Shown: in pieces, positions 1 to 9,851 of the stretch | How positions within the stretch are numbered: position 1 is the stretch's first letter | How the letters are laid out: every line of letters begins with the position of its first letter | DNA from: Verrucomicrobiota bacterium | GTDB taxonomy: Bacteria > Verrucomicrobiota > Verrucomicrobiia > Opitutales > Oceanipulchritudinaceae | Assembly (NCBI GenBank): GCA_021208135.1 | Contig: JAJOKB010000065.1 | Span: 1 to 41,228, forward strand | Length of the DNA stretch: 41,228 bases | Direction of reading: 5' to 3' | Position numbers and translations under genes: made by a program | Notes under the pieces: generated by a model | Told to the model about the DNA's origin: nothing | Seen by the model: the letters and a program-made list of their open reading frames with translations, nothing else | Databases searched by the model: none

Positions 1-441
1 ATGGCAGAGCAGGGCGCTCGTGCCAACGGTGATGTACAGACCGCCGCCAGAGCTTACCGCAGAGCCTTGGCTCGCGATGACAGCATGGTGGATGTTTGGC
101 TGGAACTGAGCACACTGCATCATGAGGCAGGAGACAATGTCTGGGCTGAAACAGCCGCACGCGAAGCGCTGCGCCGCGCTCCTGATGACGCCACCATACA
201 GATGCACTATCTGGTAACAGCCCAACCAGTACTGGAGGCAGATGCATTCATTTGGCAGATCAACAATGCCAGGCAACGGTTCCCTGAAGTGCCGGATTTC
301 ACCCTGTTCATGGCAAGGGCGCTGCGCGACTTATACCAAAACAATTCGGGTGCGGCCCGCTGGTTTAACGAGTTCCTGAGGCAAGCCCCGCAGGACCATC
401 CTGAGCGCCGCGCTGCCGAACAGGAACTGCGCAATCTATAA
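1..441 (+). CDS. TPR-repeat protein, probably the C-terminal part
   Basis: The 146 residues consist of helix-turn-helix TPR-like units: AARAYRRALARDD near residues 15-27, then the WLELSTLHHEAGD and AAREALRRAPDD stretches, and a final ARWFNEFLRQAPQDHP unit. No catalytic motif, signal peptide or membrane segment is visible. The first base of the window is an ATG, but the protein begins inside a repeat, so the real start is probably upstream of the window. It ends 6 nt before the likely TTG start of dnaG, so the two may be co-transcribed. The function is unknown beyond a likely protein-protein interaction scaffold. Confidence 0.6.
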   Translation: MAEQGARANGDVQTAARAYRRALARDDSMVDVWLELSTLHHEAGDNVWAETAAREALRRAPDDATIQMHYLVTAQPVLEADAFIWQINNARQRFPEVPDFTLFMARALRDLYQNNSGAARWFNEFLRQAPQDHPERRAAEQELRNL

Positions 442-447
442 AAGCGT

Positions 448-2299
448 TTGATTGAGGCCCGCTCCATTGAAGATGTCAAAAAACCGCGTCAATTTGTACG
501 ACGTGGTGTCTCGCGTTGTGCAACTCAAGCGAGCGGGCAGGCAGTGGGTCGGGTTGAGTCCCTTCACCAACGAAAAAACGCCCTCGTTTTACGTCACGCC
601 GGACAAAGGTTTCTACAAATGCTTTTCCTCCGGAGAAACAGGGGATCTGTTCACATTTGTGATGAAAACGGAAAACCTGACCTTCCCCGAGGCCGTTGAG
701 GTGATCGCAGAACGTTTTCAAATCCCGCTGGAGTATGCAGCAGGCAAACAGGTCTCACAGGAACAGCGTTCACTGCGAAAACAGTTGTTGGAGCTGCATG
801 AATACGCCGCTGACTATTTCCATACCTTCCTGATGGGAAAAACCGCCGAAGCAGCAACGGTGCGCGCTTACTGGCAAGAGCAACGCAAATTCACCCTTGA
901 AGTGGCCAAAGATTACAAAATTGGCCTGGCGCCGGTCGATGGAAACGAATGCGCGCGTTACCTGGCACGCAAAGGGTTTGGCATGGAAGCACTCCATCAA
1001 TGCGGGTTGTTTTTGGCTCAGGGACATGCAACCGACCCCTCCGCCCTGCGCGCGCGCTTCCGCGGTCGCCTTATGATCCCTATCCGCGACAACCAGGGTC
1101 AAGTGGTGGCATTCACCGCCCGGCAATTGGATATAACACCAGCGGACGACCCCACGGCACGGGCAAAATACGTCAATTCGCCTGAAACTCCACTGTTCCA
1201 CAAGAGCAAATTATTGTTTCACCTCGACCGGGCACGCACCAAGGTGGGTACCGATAAACCTTTCATTCTGGTGGAAGGACAGTTGGATGCCATTCGTTGT
1301 GCGGTATCTGGATTTGAAAATACCGTCGCGCCCCAGGGAACAGCCGTGACCGAAGAGCAGATGTTTTTGCTGCGCCGTTACCATGATCGCATCCTGGTGG
1401 TGCTCGACGGTGACAACGCGGGGAAAAACGCTGCGATCCGCGTCTTGCCACTGGCGTTAAAGGCAGATCTGGGTATTGAGTTTGTCGAGTTACCGGCAGG
1501 CTTGGATCCTGACAGTGTGCTGGTGCAGCAAGGCCCGGATGCGTTTAAGCAGTTGCTCGGTACCGCCAGGGAGGCGATGGATTTTGCCTGCCGTTTCCAC
1601 TGCCCCGATAACCACGCCGATCCACACGAAAAGGCCAATGCCCTCCAGAAACTCTGGCCGGTTTTAGCTGGTTGCAGTAGCGAGGTAGCGCGCTCGGAAT
1701 ACCTTCGGGCGGCGGCTCGGGCGCTGGATGTCGATTACGACGGGGCGGCCAAAGACTTTGCCCGTTTCATGTCCCAGAACCGGAGCACCCCTCCAGCCCA
1801 TAAACCACAACCGGAAAAAAACGCGGAATTGTCGGACAAACCCTTGACAACGCCTGAATTTGAGCTACTTTTACTCGTTTTGCAAAATGACAGGCTGGTT
1901 CAACCGCTATCTGAAATCATTCAGCACGATTGGATACGATCCGACACACACGAAGGCAGGTTGCTGGGCAGAATTTTTGCAGCAGTCCAACAAAACGCAT
2001 GGGAAGGCGTTCAAAATATGGAGCATCTCTTTGAGACGGTGGAAGACAGGAGCGCGTTCTATGCCGCCATGGCAGAGGAACGGGAATTCCGGGAGCCGGT
2101 CAAAGTGGCAAACCACATTGCTGAACGCATGTACCTACGCTTTTTGAAACGAGAAATCCGGAACATCGATACCTTGATCGCCCAACCCGATTTGCCTGCC
2201 GAAGAGATGATGTCTTTACTCACCCAACGATCCATTTTAAGTCGGCACTGCCTGCAGCCCAAGTTACCCACATTGACTGCTGGCAACGAATCTGCCTAA
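448..2299 (+). CDS. dnaG: DNA primase DnaG with degenerate zinc ribbon (frameshift near the start)
   Basis: DnaG synthesises the RNA primers used by the replisome. The TOPRIM core is clear: EGQLDAI near residue 276, GTAVT, and LDGDNAGKNAA near 318. The N-terminal domain has the usual NEKTPSF, but the four family zinc ligands (CPFH and CFxC) read SPFT and CFSS, so only one cysteine remains. The conserved start SIEDVK lies in the frame beginning at TTG 448, whereas RVNLYDVV and everything after it lies one frame over. The change falls in the six-A run at 479-484; one A fewer joins them as SIEDVKNRVNLYDVV. If the run is correct, translation would have to begin at TTG 452 or ATG 473. rpoD follows after 31 nt, as in many bacterial macromolecular-synthesis operons. 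Confidence 0.93.
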
Positions 2300-2330
2300 G
2301 CACCCTCAGTCCAACCATAGATTTACAAGC

Positions 2331-4291
2331 ATGCCTGCAAAAAAAAACCACCGCCAAGAAAACCGCTGCCAAGAAAGCGGCTACAGACCAGAGCGCAGAG
2401 AAGAAAAAATCCTGCCAAAAAAAGCGGCTACCAAAGCTGTGAGTAAGAAGGCTGCCGCTGCTGAAGCCCGCGCTGCGCGCAAAGCCAAAATCAAGGAAGG
2501 CATTCAGGCCATTGCCGACGAGGAGAAGCAAAAGGCTCCAGTCGCGGAAGATTCACCCAAGTCGGCCACCAAAACCAAGCGCGGCAAGGCCAAGGCTGTG
2601 GAACCCGAGGAGGACGATATTATTGGTGGCGAGAAAGGCGAAATCAATGACCGGATCCGCAAGCTGATCTCCAAGTCAAAGGCCCAGGGTTATCTCACCT
2701 ACAAGGATATCAACGACGAGCTTCCCGAGACCATTGACAGTGCCAATGACATCGAAAATGTCATCACCATCCTCGAAAACCTGGATATCGATATCATCGA
2801 TTCCGAGGAAGTTGAGTTGTACAAACAACGTCTGGAAGAGCACAACGAGGAGGAACTGCGCAACGCTCAGGCTGATATTCTGGACGATCCTGTGCGCATG
2901 TACCTCAAACAGATGGGACAGGTGCCATTGCTCACCAGAGAACAAGAGGTGGCTATTTCCAAACGTATTGAAACGGCTGAACAAAAGGCGCAAAACGAAT
3001 TGTTTGCGGTGGCCTTTACCAAGGATTTTCAAAAGGATTTGGCCAATCGCCTGTTGAGCCGGGATGAGCGCTTTGACCGGGTTGTGCTCGACAAAAAAAA
3101 TTGAGAGCCGCGAGATCTACTTCAAACTATTGCCGCGCCTGAATGAGCAAATCGAGGAAATCGAGAAGAAGTTGGACAAGGCGTGGGAAGAAATGGTGAA
3201 AGCGAAGGCCGCCGACGACGATGCCGGACTGAAGCGCGCCCAGACCCGCTATGAAAAGAACGAGGCTGAGCTCAAACCGTTGTTCAAGAAGTATTGCTTC
3301 AAGCTAAAGGTTTTCGAAGAATATTTGGAGCGCCTTGAACCCATGATCCGCGAGGTCAGTGATTTGCTGGAAAGCCTCGATTTGGCCGAAAAGGCCAATA
3401 CCAGAAAACGGCGCAACATCGATGTGGAGAAAGTTCACAAGCGGCTGAATGAAATCCGCAATCAACTGCGGCTGGAGCCTGCCCAGTTTTTGACCATCAT
3501 ACGCGAAGTTCGCAAGGCCATGCGCCAGGCTCACCGCGCTAAAACTGAAATGGTCGAAGCGAACTTGCGCTTGGTTATTTCCATCGCCAAAAAGTACACC
3601 AACCGGGGTCTGAGTTTTCTTGATCTGATTCAGGAGGGCAACATGGGCTTGATGAAGGCAGTGGAAAAATTTGAGTACCGCCGGGGGTACAAATTCTCCA
3701 CCTACGCTACCTGGTGGATTCGCCAGGCCATTACCCGTTCCATCGCCGACCAGGCACGCACTATCCGCATTCCTGTGCACATGATAGAGACCCTCAACAA
3801 AGTGATGCAGGTGCAGAAACAATTGTTGCAGGAGCTGGGACATGAGCCAACCGCCGAGGAAGTGGCAGAGGAAATGGATCTGCCGCTGGACCGCGTTCAG
3901 GCGATCATGAAAATGGCACAGCAACCAATTTCTTTGCAAAGTCCGGTGGGTGACAGCGACGATACCAATTTTGGGGACTTCATTGAGGATAAGGGTGCCG
4001 AAAACCTACGATATGACCGCTTACGCCTTGTTGCGCGAGAAGATCATCGACGTTCTGGATTCGTTAACCGACCGTGAGCGCAGGGTCTTGAGTCTGAGAT
4101 TTGGTCTGGTGGACGGGTACAGTCGCACCCTGGAAGAGGTTGGCCGTCAATTCAACGTTACCCGCGAACGGATTCGACAGATTGAGGCCAAAGCCTTGCG
4201 CAAAATGCGTCACCCTACCCGCTTGCGGCAGCTGCATGGTTTCTTTGAGCCGGAACTCGCTGGCAAGAAGGACGGCGAAAACGGGAATTAA
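2331..4291 (+). CDS. rpoD: Primary sigma factor RpoD (sigma-70), split by several frameshifts
   Basis: This is the housekeeping sigma factor that directs RNA polymerase to promoters. The order is a Lys/Ala-rich N-terminal tail, region 1.1 ([16 protein letters not shown]), region 1.2 ([16 protein letters not shown]), a long non-conserved acidic/basic spacer, region 2 ([20 protein letters not shown], then [20 protein letters not shown]), region 3, and region 4 with the helix-turn-helix [19 protein letters not shown]. The frame changes in the tail between about 2340 and 2420, in the eight-A run at about 3096-3103, and near 4007, where one extra C restores the family motif [16 protein letters not shown]. 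The repaired length is about 653 residues, in range for RpoD with an extended N-terminus. The stop codon abuts the stop of the convergent channel gene. Confidence 0.95.
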
Positions 4292-5147
4292 TCAACCTTC
4301 GTTGCGGTCACGCAAACGGCGTTCGACATGCATGCGCAGGTCGGACACCGTGGTTTCCATCTGCTCCAGTATCCTGACAATGTCCTTGTCCGGAATGCGC
4401 GGATCGGGCGCAGTGGAAAGTTCCTGCATGGTCGAAACGATAATGCCGATGAACAGATTGAGAATGGTGAACGTGGCGATGATGATAAAAGGGACGAAGA
4501 ATGCCCAAGCCCAGGCATGAACCTCAAGAATCGGACGCACGATACCCATCGACCAACTCTCGAGGGTCATGATTTGAAACAGACTGTACAGGCTTTTGCC
4601 GATGGTGCCGAACCATTCGGGAAAAGTGGCGCCGAACAACTTGGTGGCCAGCACCGATGCGGTGTAAAAAAAAGATCACCATCACAGCCATCACGCCCGA
4701 GAGTCCTGGTATTGAATGCAGAAAAGCAGCGACCACCTTGCGCATGGCGGGTACAACTGTCAGCAACCGGAGCACACGCAGAACGCGCAGTGAACGCAAA
4801 ACAGCCCACGCTCCAGCGCCCGGCGCCAATGCGATGGCTATGACCAGAAAATCAAACACATTCCAGCCATTGCGCCAAAAGTGCAGCCGGTAGGCATAAA
4901 TTTTGATGCACAGCTCGATGATAAACAATCCCAGACACAGCTTATCGATGACCAATAGCCACCTGCCATAGCTGTCCATCAGGCTGGCACTGGTTTCCAT
5001 TCCCAGGACTACCGCATTGACCAAAATGGCGATTAAAATCACGCGTTGAATCAGGGCTGATTCAACAAAATGGGCGGCGCGTTGGCGGGCTGCGCTCACA
5101 CCGTTGTGGCGCAATAAGTTCTGCAGATCCTGTTCACTCATGTTCAC
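4292..5147 (-). CDS. Voltage-gated sodium channel (NaChBac-like ion transporter), frameshifted
   Basis: This is a single-repeat six-helix channel of the PF00520 ion-transport family. After a short polar N-terminus, S1 starts near residue 30, S2 and S3 follow, and S4 carries regularly spaced arginines (LRSLRVLRVLRLL, residues 117-129). The pore segment contains TLESWS around residue 195; this matches the LESWS selectivity filter of bacterial sodium channels. S6 (FTILNLFIGIIVSTM) is followed by a short C-terminal helix with MRMHVERRLR-like heptads. The frame changes in the eight-A run near 4666-4673, so 5147 to about 4670 and about 4670 to 4292 are read in different frames. Bacterial Nav channels are homotetramers in the inner membrane; the physiological role here cannot be read from the neighbours. 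Confidence 0.88.
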
Positions 5148-5317
5148 CGGAACATCAAGCAGATGCTGACCAAGGCCGACAAGTTCAATCGGAAACCGTT
5201 ATGCAATACCCCAAACCAACAGACACAACTATCGATGTCTCCTACTCACGGGGGGATCCGCCGCCACCGGATAATTTCTGCTGGCACCGCAGGCTTTAGT
5301 CTGTTGGGTTGTAAGGT
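5148..5317. other. Intergenic region with a long-range inverted repeat upstream of kdsB
   Basis: This 170-nt gap separates the divergent channel and kdsB genes. CCAACAGAC at 5216-5224 is the exact complement of GTCTGTTGG at 5299-5307, enclosing about 74 nt that includes a GC-rich stretch (GGGGGGATCCGCCGCC at 5250-5265). The right arm ends 10 nt before the kdsB ATG, so pairing could affect translation initiation. I recognise no known riboswitch or small RNA, and no convincing -35/-10 pair. Confidence 0.35.
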
Positions 5318-6064
5318 ATGGACCAGAAAGATGCCGTGATCATTGTGCCAGCGCGCCTGGGTTCGACGCGATTCCCGCGCAAGTTGTTGTATCCGGTCAA
5401 AGGAAAGCCGGTCATACTATGGACGGCAGAACGGCTGCGTTCAGAGGCTGGAGGCTTGCCTCTGTACTTTGCAGTGGCGGAACAAGAGTTGCAGCAACTC
5501 CTCGAAGGGGAAGGCTACTCCACAGTGTTAACAGACCCAGCGCTGCCGAGTGGCACGGATCGACTGGCAGCTGCCAATCGCGCCATCGGAGCAGCCAAAG
5601 TCATCAATGTGCAGGCCGATGAGCCCTTGGTTACGGCAAGCCAGATTGAATTGCTGCGTTCAGTCCTCGACCGGGGAGTGGACCTTGCGACCTTGGCAAC
5701 TCCATTCCGCAGGGAAGAGGATTACCGCAATCCGAACAAGGTGAAAGTAGTGTGTGACGTGCGCGGCAGAGCACTGTATTTCTCGCGTGCAGCTATTCCT
5801 TGCGACAGAGATCAGCAGGGTTGGGGTAGCTTTCCCGCCTACTGGCATCTTGGGTTGTATGCCTACACCGCCGCATTCTTGGAAGCCTTCACCAAGCTAC
5901 CTGTGGGGCGATTGGAAGGCGTGGAAAAACTGGAACAACTGCGCGCCCTGGAGAATGGTTTCTGCATCGGCGTGGGGATTACCGACCGTGCCAATATCGG
6001 TATTGATACTCCCGAAGATGTTGAGGCCTTCCTAAATGCACTTTCAACTCCTGCAACAGCATGA
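5318..6064 (+). CDS. kdsB: 3-deoxy-manno-octulosonate cytidylyltransferase (CMP-Kdo synthetase)
   Basis: KdsB activates Kdo with CTP to CMP-Kdo for the inner core of lipopolysaccharide; it is cytoplasmic. The 248-residue length is typical. Visible family motifs are the nucleotide-binding [14 protein letters not shown] (residues 11-24), NVQADEPLV (the usual form is NVQGDEP), [16 protein letters not shown], the HLGLYAY segment, and [12 protein letters not shown] near the C-terminus. The reading frame is intact. The only Shine-Dalgarno-like sequence (TAAGG) lies directly against the ATG, so initiation may depend on the upstream inverted repeat or be SD-independent. The stop overlaps the mgtE start by 4 nt (ATGA), suggesting translational coupling. 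Confidence 0.95.
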   Translation: MDQKDAVIIVPARLGSTRFPRKLLYPVKGKPVILWTAERLRSEAGGLPLYFAVAEQELQQLLEGEGYSTVLTDPALPSGTDRLAAANRAIGAAKVINVQADEPLVTASQIELLRSVLDRGVDLATLATPFRREEDYRNPNKVKVVCDVRGRALYFSRAAIPCDRDQQGWGSFPAYWHLGLYAYTAAFLEAFTKLPVGRLEGVEKLEQLRALENGFCIGVGITDRANIGIDTPEDVEAFLNALSTPATA

Positions 6065-7434
6065 GTGCGAATACGGACAAAGAGAACAAGCAACAACTGG
6101 AAGATCTGGTTGAACTGATACCCGAACTTCTCCAATCCCACCAATGGCGATTGGTAAATGAAGCTGTGCGCGGATTTGCCGAACCGGAACTTGCCGACCT
6201 GTTGTTGCAGCTGGATAAGACCGAGCGGGTTTTGTTCTTTCGCTGCTTACCGCGTCGTCGTGCGGCCGAAGTATTCTCCTATCTGGACTATGAACACCAG
6301 GACAATCTGCTCGATGATTTGACCGATGATGATACCCGTCGCCTGCTGACAGATTTGAGCCCGGACGATCGCACCGCACTGCTGGAAGAGTTGCCGGCAA
6401 AAATGACCCAGCGGATGATGCAACTATTGAGTCCGGAGAAACTCAAGGAAGCACGACAATTATTAGGCTACCCCGAGGAGAGCGTCGGGCGATTGATGAC
6501 GCCTTATTACATCTCCATCAGGCCCACCATGACCTTTGCCGAGGCCTTGGAACATATTCGCAAAACAGGTAAAGACAGCGAAACCTTCAACGTCATCTAC
6601 GTCACCGACGACAATGGCAAGTTGGTAGACATCATCCGCTTGCGACGCATTATTCTGGGTGATCCCAATACCACGGTCGGAGCAGCCCTGAACTATAAGT
6701 TTGCCGCACTGTCAGCCTTTGATGACCGGGAGCAGGCGGTCAAGATGATCCGGCGCTATGACTTGAATGCCTTGCCAGTGGTGGACAGCGAAGGCACCAT
6801 GCTTGGGATTGTAACTGTGGACGACGTACTCGACGTGGCGGAAGAAGAGGCAACCGAGGACTTCCACAAAAGCGCAGCTGTGGCCCCCCTGGAAATGCCA
6901 TATTCCTTGGCACAACCCTCGTTTCTTTACCGCAAACGTATCGGCTGGCTAACGGTCTTGATTTTTGTCAATCTGATATCAGCCAACGTGATTGGCGCCT
7001 ACGAAGACCAGTTAATGGAATTCATTGTGCTGACATTTTTCATGCCGTTGTTGATAGCCAGCGGTGGCAATGCGGGTGCACAATCAGCGACTCTGATGGT
7101 CCGCGCACTGGCTACCGGCGACTTGCAGGTTAACCGGTGGTTGCCAGCCATCGCCAAAGAAACCTTTGTGGGTATCCTGTTGGGCCTGAGCATGGGCGCA
7201 TTGGCATTTTTGCTCGGTCTATACCGGGGAGATACTGCCATTGGCTGGGTTGTCGGTCTGAGTATGGTCAGCATTGTGGTGGTGGCCAACTTGATTGGGG
7301 TCATTCTCCCCTTTACTCTGACAAAACTAAAAATGGACCCTGCCGTTGCGAGCAGTCCCTTGATCACTTCGTTGATGGACGCAATCGGGTTATTGATCTA
7401 TTTTGGTATCGCAGCGCAAATCCTGTTCAAGTGA
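6061..7434 (+). CDS. mgtE: Magnesium transporter MgtE
   Basis: MgtE is a homodimeric Mg2+ channel of the inner membrane gated by cytosolic Mg2+. The 457 residues show the acidic helical MgtE_N domain (about 1-130; [13 protein letters not shown]), two CBS domains (about 140-265; VGRLMTPYY, then [20 protein letters not shown]), a connecting helix, and a C-terminal block of five membrane helices from about residue 285. The family signature [19 protein letters not shown] is present, including the glycine- and asparagine-rich pore turn. Length and domain order match the family. It follows kdsB in a 4-nt overlap, and its 3' end overlaps the convergent rluA-type gene by 8 nt, leaving no space for a terminator of its own. 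Confidence 0.96.
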   Translation: MSANTDKENKQQLEDLVELIPELLQSHQWRLVNEAVRGFAEPELADLLLQLDKTERVLFFRCLPRRRAAEVFSYLDYEHQDNLLDDLTDDDTRRLLTDLSPDDRTALLEELPAKMTQRMMQLLSPEKLKEARQLLGYPEESVGRLMTPYYISIRPTMTFAEALEHIRKTGKDSETFNVIYVTDDNGKLVDIIRLRRIILGDPNTTVGAALNYKFAALSAFDDREQAVKMIRRYDLNALPVVDSEGTMLGIVTVDDVLDVAEEEATEDFHKSAAVAPLEMPYSLAQPSFLYRKRIGWLTVLIFVNLISANVIGAYEDQLMEFIVLTFFMPLLIASGGNAGAQSATLMVRALATGDLQVNRWLPAIAKETFVGILLGLSMGALAFLLGLYRGDTAIGWVVGLSMVSIVVVANLIGVILPFTLTKLKMDPAVASSPLITSLMDAIGLLIYFGIAAQILFK

Positions 7435-8428
7435 GCGCACTTCCATCCGGCTGACGGTCGCTCAAGCGGTCCTGAAGCGCCTGCAAATCTTTAGGCAACC
7501 GGGCATCAAACTGCAAGGCTTTGCCAGTTGATGGATGCCGCAAGCCCAATGTAGCGGCATGCAGAGCCTGGCGTTTCATGCCGAAAGGTACGGATCGGGC
7601 ACCTCTGGCCAGGACTGCCCGGGTTGCTTTGTGGTACTGTCGATCGCCAAATAGCGGCACCCCCTCAGTCGCTGCCTGCAGGCGTATTTGGTGTTTTAAA
7701 CCGGTGTCCAACCGCAACCGCAGGCGACAGGCACTGTAGCGCGGAAACTGCTGCTCAACCTGAAAATGCGTCACTGCAAGGGTGGCGTCGGGATCATTGT
7801 CCCTCTGCACGGATTGCTGATAGCCGCGCTCATCCAATTTTAGGTAATGCCGCCAAATGCCTTGATTCGCGGCTGGGATACCATCTGTAAAAGCGAGATA
7901 TTCGCGCAACAGTTCTTTGCTGCGCAGTTGTTCTATCAAGTCTGCCCGTGCTTCCGGATTGAGTGCGATACACAACAAGCCGCTGGTGTACTGATCCAAC
8001 CTGTGAACAGGCAATGCCTGCACCGGTTTTGCAGACCCGAAAATCTTTTGCCGGAGGTAAGCGCCGGCAGGATCATTGAGATAAGTTTCCAGCAGACCGA
8101 GCACAGAATGCCCAGTATCGTCCGGTCTGGGAACAGATAACAAACCAGCCTCTTTATTCACGATGGCCAGGTCGCTATCCAGATGAACCACAGCCAGCTT
8201 GGGATGTATGCGTCGGGTCCATGCATCTTCATGGTTTGCACTGGCACCAAAGGTCAGGCGATCCCCGGGATCCGGCATGCGCATACCAGCCTGAACCAAA
8301 GGTTGACCGTCCAGTAAAAATCTACCCTCTTTTATCCAGCCCTTGATGCCGACTGCGAGGCGATTCAGGCGCAATTGATGCGCCCAATCCAGCAAAGTTT
8401 TGTGAGGTTCCCCGGTATTTTCCTGCAT
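7427..8428 (-). CDS. RluA-family RNA pseudouridine synthase
   Basis: This enzyme converts specific uridines of rRNA or tRNA to pseudouridine. An N-terminal S4-like RNA-binding segment (about residues 10-65; [21 protein letters not shown]) precedes the catalytic domain. The catalytic motif is [12 protein letters not shown], with the nucleophilic aspartate near residue 144. [19 protein letters not shown] and the terminal [17 protein letters not shown] are typical of the RluA/RluC/RluD group. The frame is intact over 333 residues. The target uridine cannot be assigned from sequence alone, so no specific symbol is given. The 3' end overlaps the convergent mgtE by 8 nt. Confidence 0.9.
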   Translation of the reverse strand: MQENTGEPHKTLLDWAHQLRLNRLAVGIKGWIKEGRFLLDGQPLVQAGMRMPDPGDRLTFGASANHEDAWTRRIHPKLAVVHLDSDLAIVNKEAGLLSVPRPDDTGHSVLGLLETYLNDPAGAYLRQKIFGSAKPVQALPVHRLDQYTSGLLCIALNPEARADLIEQLRSKELLREYLAFTDGIPAANQGIWRHYLKLDERGYQQSVQRDNDPDATLAVTHFQVEQQFPRYSACRLRLRLDTGLKHQIRLQAATEGVPLFGDRQYHKATRAVLARGARSVPFGMKRQALHAATLGLRHPSTGKALQFDARLPKDLQALQDRLSDRQPDGSALT

Positions 8429-8464
8429 GGTTCCAGTGGGCAGATGTGCAGGGCTGCCTGCAAG

Positions 8465-9484
8465 CTAAAACCCCATGGTCAGCTGCACCGATCCAAACCG
8501 ATGGGCTTCGGTCTGATCTTTAAATTCTTTGCTGCGGAATGTGCGTGAGAAGATAAGTCCAAAGCGACTGTACCGCACGCCGACCCCAAATACATACTCT
8601 CCCACCCACGGCTTGGAGCCAACTGCGTAATCCCAACTGCGGAACAATGGACCATCCAGTGTGATGTCATGCAATACAGCGTTACCGCGTCCACCCAGGA
8701 AAATGCCCACGGAAACAGGGTTGCTCAAGCGCTCCTCGCGCCCGGCGACACGGTGTACGTAGCTGCCTAACTGGATCCTGGGATAGACATAGGTGCCGGG
8801 AAGATTGTAACCGATGGCAACCATGAAGCCGGCATAGGCATCTGTACGGAAATTACCCACAGCCGCACCCCACTCAATAAATCCATCCACATCAACGGGC
8901 AAGTCTGCGGAAATAGTTTCCAGAAAGGTCAGATTGCGTTTCCGATCGTAGTGTAAACCGATCGTTAATTCGAAGGGAGCCTGGGTTTCCCATCCCTGAA
9001 AGATCGGCGAATTACTGATATGTTTGTGCACAAAATCCTGGGCCTGACGTGCCATGGAGGCCTTGCCAGTTGTGCCGACCACCAGCGCGAAAGAATTGAG
9101 CGCCTGGGCGTTGTGCGCATGCAGGGACAATTCCAACCCCAACCAACCAGCATATGGGCGCTGACCGGGCGGAGGTGCGGCCACCTCGGAGTCCTGCGGC
9201 GTGAACATCAATTGTGTCAGTCCTGTTCCCCAGGTATAGGTCCTCTCGATACTTTCAGCTCGTCCAGTGAAGTTTTGCATCCACGTTTGCAACCTGGTGA
9301 GCTGCTCCTCAGGGATAGGACGCACCAATGCCACTCTGGCACCGTTGGTGTAATTGCGGTCAGTGTCGGTGAACAAATCGTTGTCCAATTGAAACAGGAC
9401 AAAGGATCGGGGTGGGCCATCCGCGGAAGACCAAGACCAAATTAAAACCAGAGCAGAACAGATAAAAACGATACGATTCAACAT
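8465..9484 (-). CDS. Outer-membrane LpxR-like lipid A 3'-O-deacylase (DUF2219)
   Basis: LpxR-type enzymes are 12-stranded outer-membrane barrels that remove the 3'-acyloxyacyl chain of lipid A. The ATG at 9484 is chosen over the longer frame start at 9514 because it is preceded by AAGG at a good distance and opens a signal peptide (MLNRIVFICSALVLIW). The diagnostic NDLFTDTDRNYTNG lies at about residues 35-48, followed by PYAGWLGLEL and HKHISNSPIFQGWETQ, which carries the histidine expected in the active site. Alternating beta strands fill the rest, and the chain ends in phenylalanine (LTMGF), as expected for BAM-inserted barrels. The activity is inferred from the family. Confidence 0.82.
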   Translation of the reverse strand: MLNRIVFICSALVLIWSWSSADGPPRSFVLFQLDNDLFTDTDRNYTNGARVALVRPIPEEQLTRLQTWMQNFTGRAESIERTYTWGTGLTQLMFTPQDSEVAAPPPGQRPYAGWLGLELSLHAHNAQALNSFALVVGTTGKASMARQAQDFVHKHISNSPIFQGWETQAPFELTIGLHYDRKRNLTFLETISADLPVDVDGFIEWGAAVGNFRTDAYAGFMVAIGYNLPGTYVYPRIQLGSYVHRVAGREERLSNPVSVGIFLGGRGNAVLHDITLDGPLFRSWDYAVGSKPWVGEYVFGVGVRYSRFGLIFSRTFRSKEFKDQTEAHRFGSVQLTMGF

Positions 9485-9570
9485 GGGTACCTTATGTTTA
9501 CCAAGCTGGACCAACCGAAATTGGTTTGCAACCCAGCGATAGCGCCGCTACACAATTATTTAACGAAGCA

Positions 9571-9851
9571 ATGAGAAAAACACCCATCCTCTACATTAAA
9601 CGCGGCTGCCCTGGTGCCGCGAAGCACTAGGATTCTTTTCCCAACACGGAATCGAAGTTTTGGTCAAAGATGTCCTCGAAAGTCCCGCCGCCATGCAGCG
9701 CATGGTTGAAGTAAGCGGCCAAAGCCTGACGCCGACTTTTGAATTCGGGGATTGCATTATAGCAGATTTCAGCGTGGATGAATTTTTATCCGAACTGGAA
9801 CAATGGCCCGAAGTGCGTATCGCTCTTGGATTGGGTGATGATGAAAACTGA
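9571..9851 (+). CDS. Glutaredoxin-like thiol-disulfide protein (frameshifted)
   Basis: The start MRKTPILYIKRGCP at 9571 and the remainder from 9660 lie in different frames. Adding one T to CCTGGTGCC at 9609-9617 restores RGCPWCREALGFFSQHGIEV, a classic CPWC glutaredoxin active site followed by helix 1. The downstream half contains SLTPTFEFGDCIIADF, matching the TVP-type cis-proline loop (here LTP) and the glutathione-binding turn. The repaired protein is about 94 residues, a normal glutaredoxin size. It probably reduces disulfides or carries glutathione-dependent redox in the cytoplasm. It overlaps the start of the next gene (9838), so the two are probably co-transcribed. Confidence 0.75.

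Noticed and set aside
2331..4291. Three separate sigma-factor-like genes
   Set aside because: The three open frames are consecutive parts of one RpoD (regions 1, 2-3 and 4) and join at homopolymer or short-run indels, so one gene is called.
5148..5317. A known riboswitch or 4.5S/6S RNA upstream of kdsB
   Set aside because: Apart from one long-range stem, none of the conserved core sequences of riboswitches or small RNAs known to me could be matched.
9778..9837. N-terminal extension of the TIM-barrel isomerase
   Set aside because: This part of the frame overlaps the conserved glutaredoxin C-terminus and shows no family similarity; ATG 9838 is the better start.
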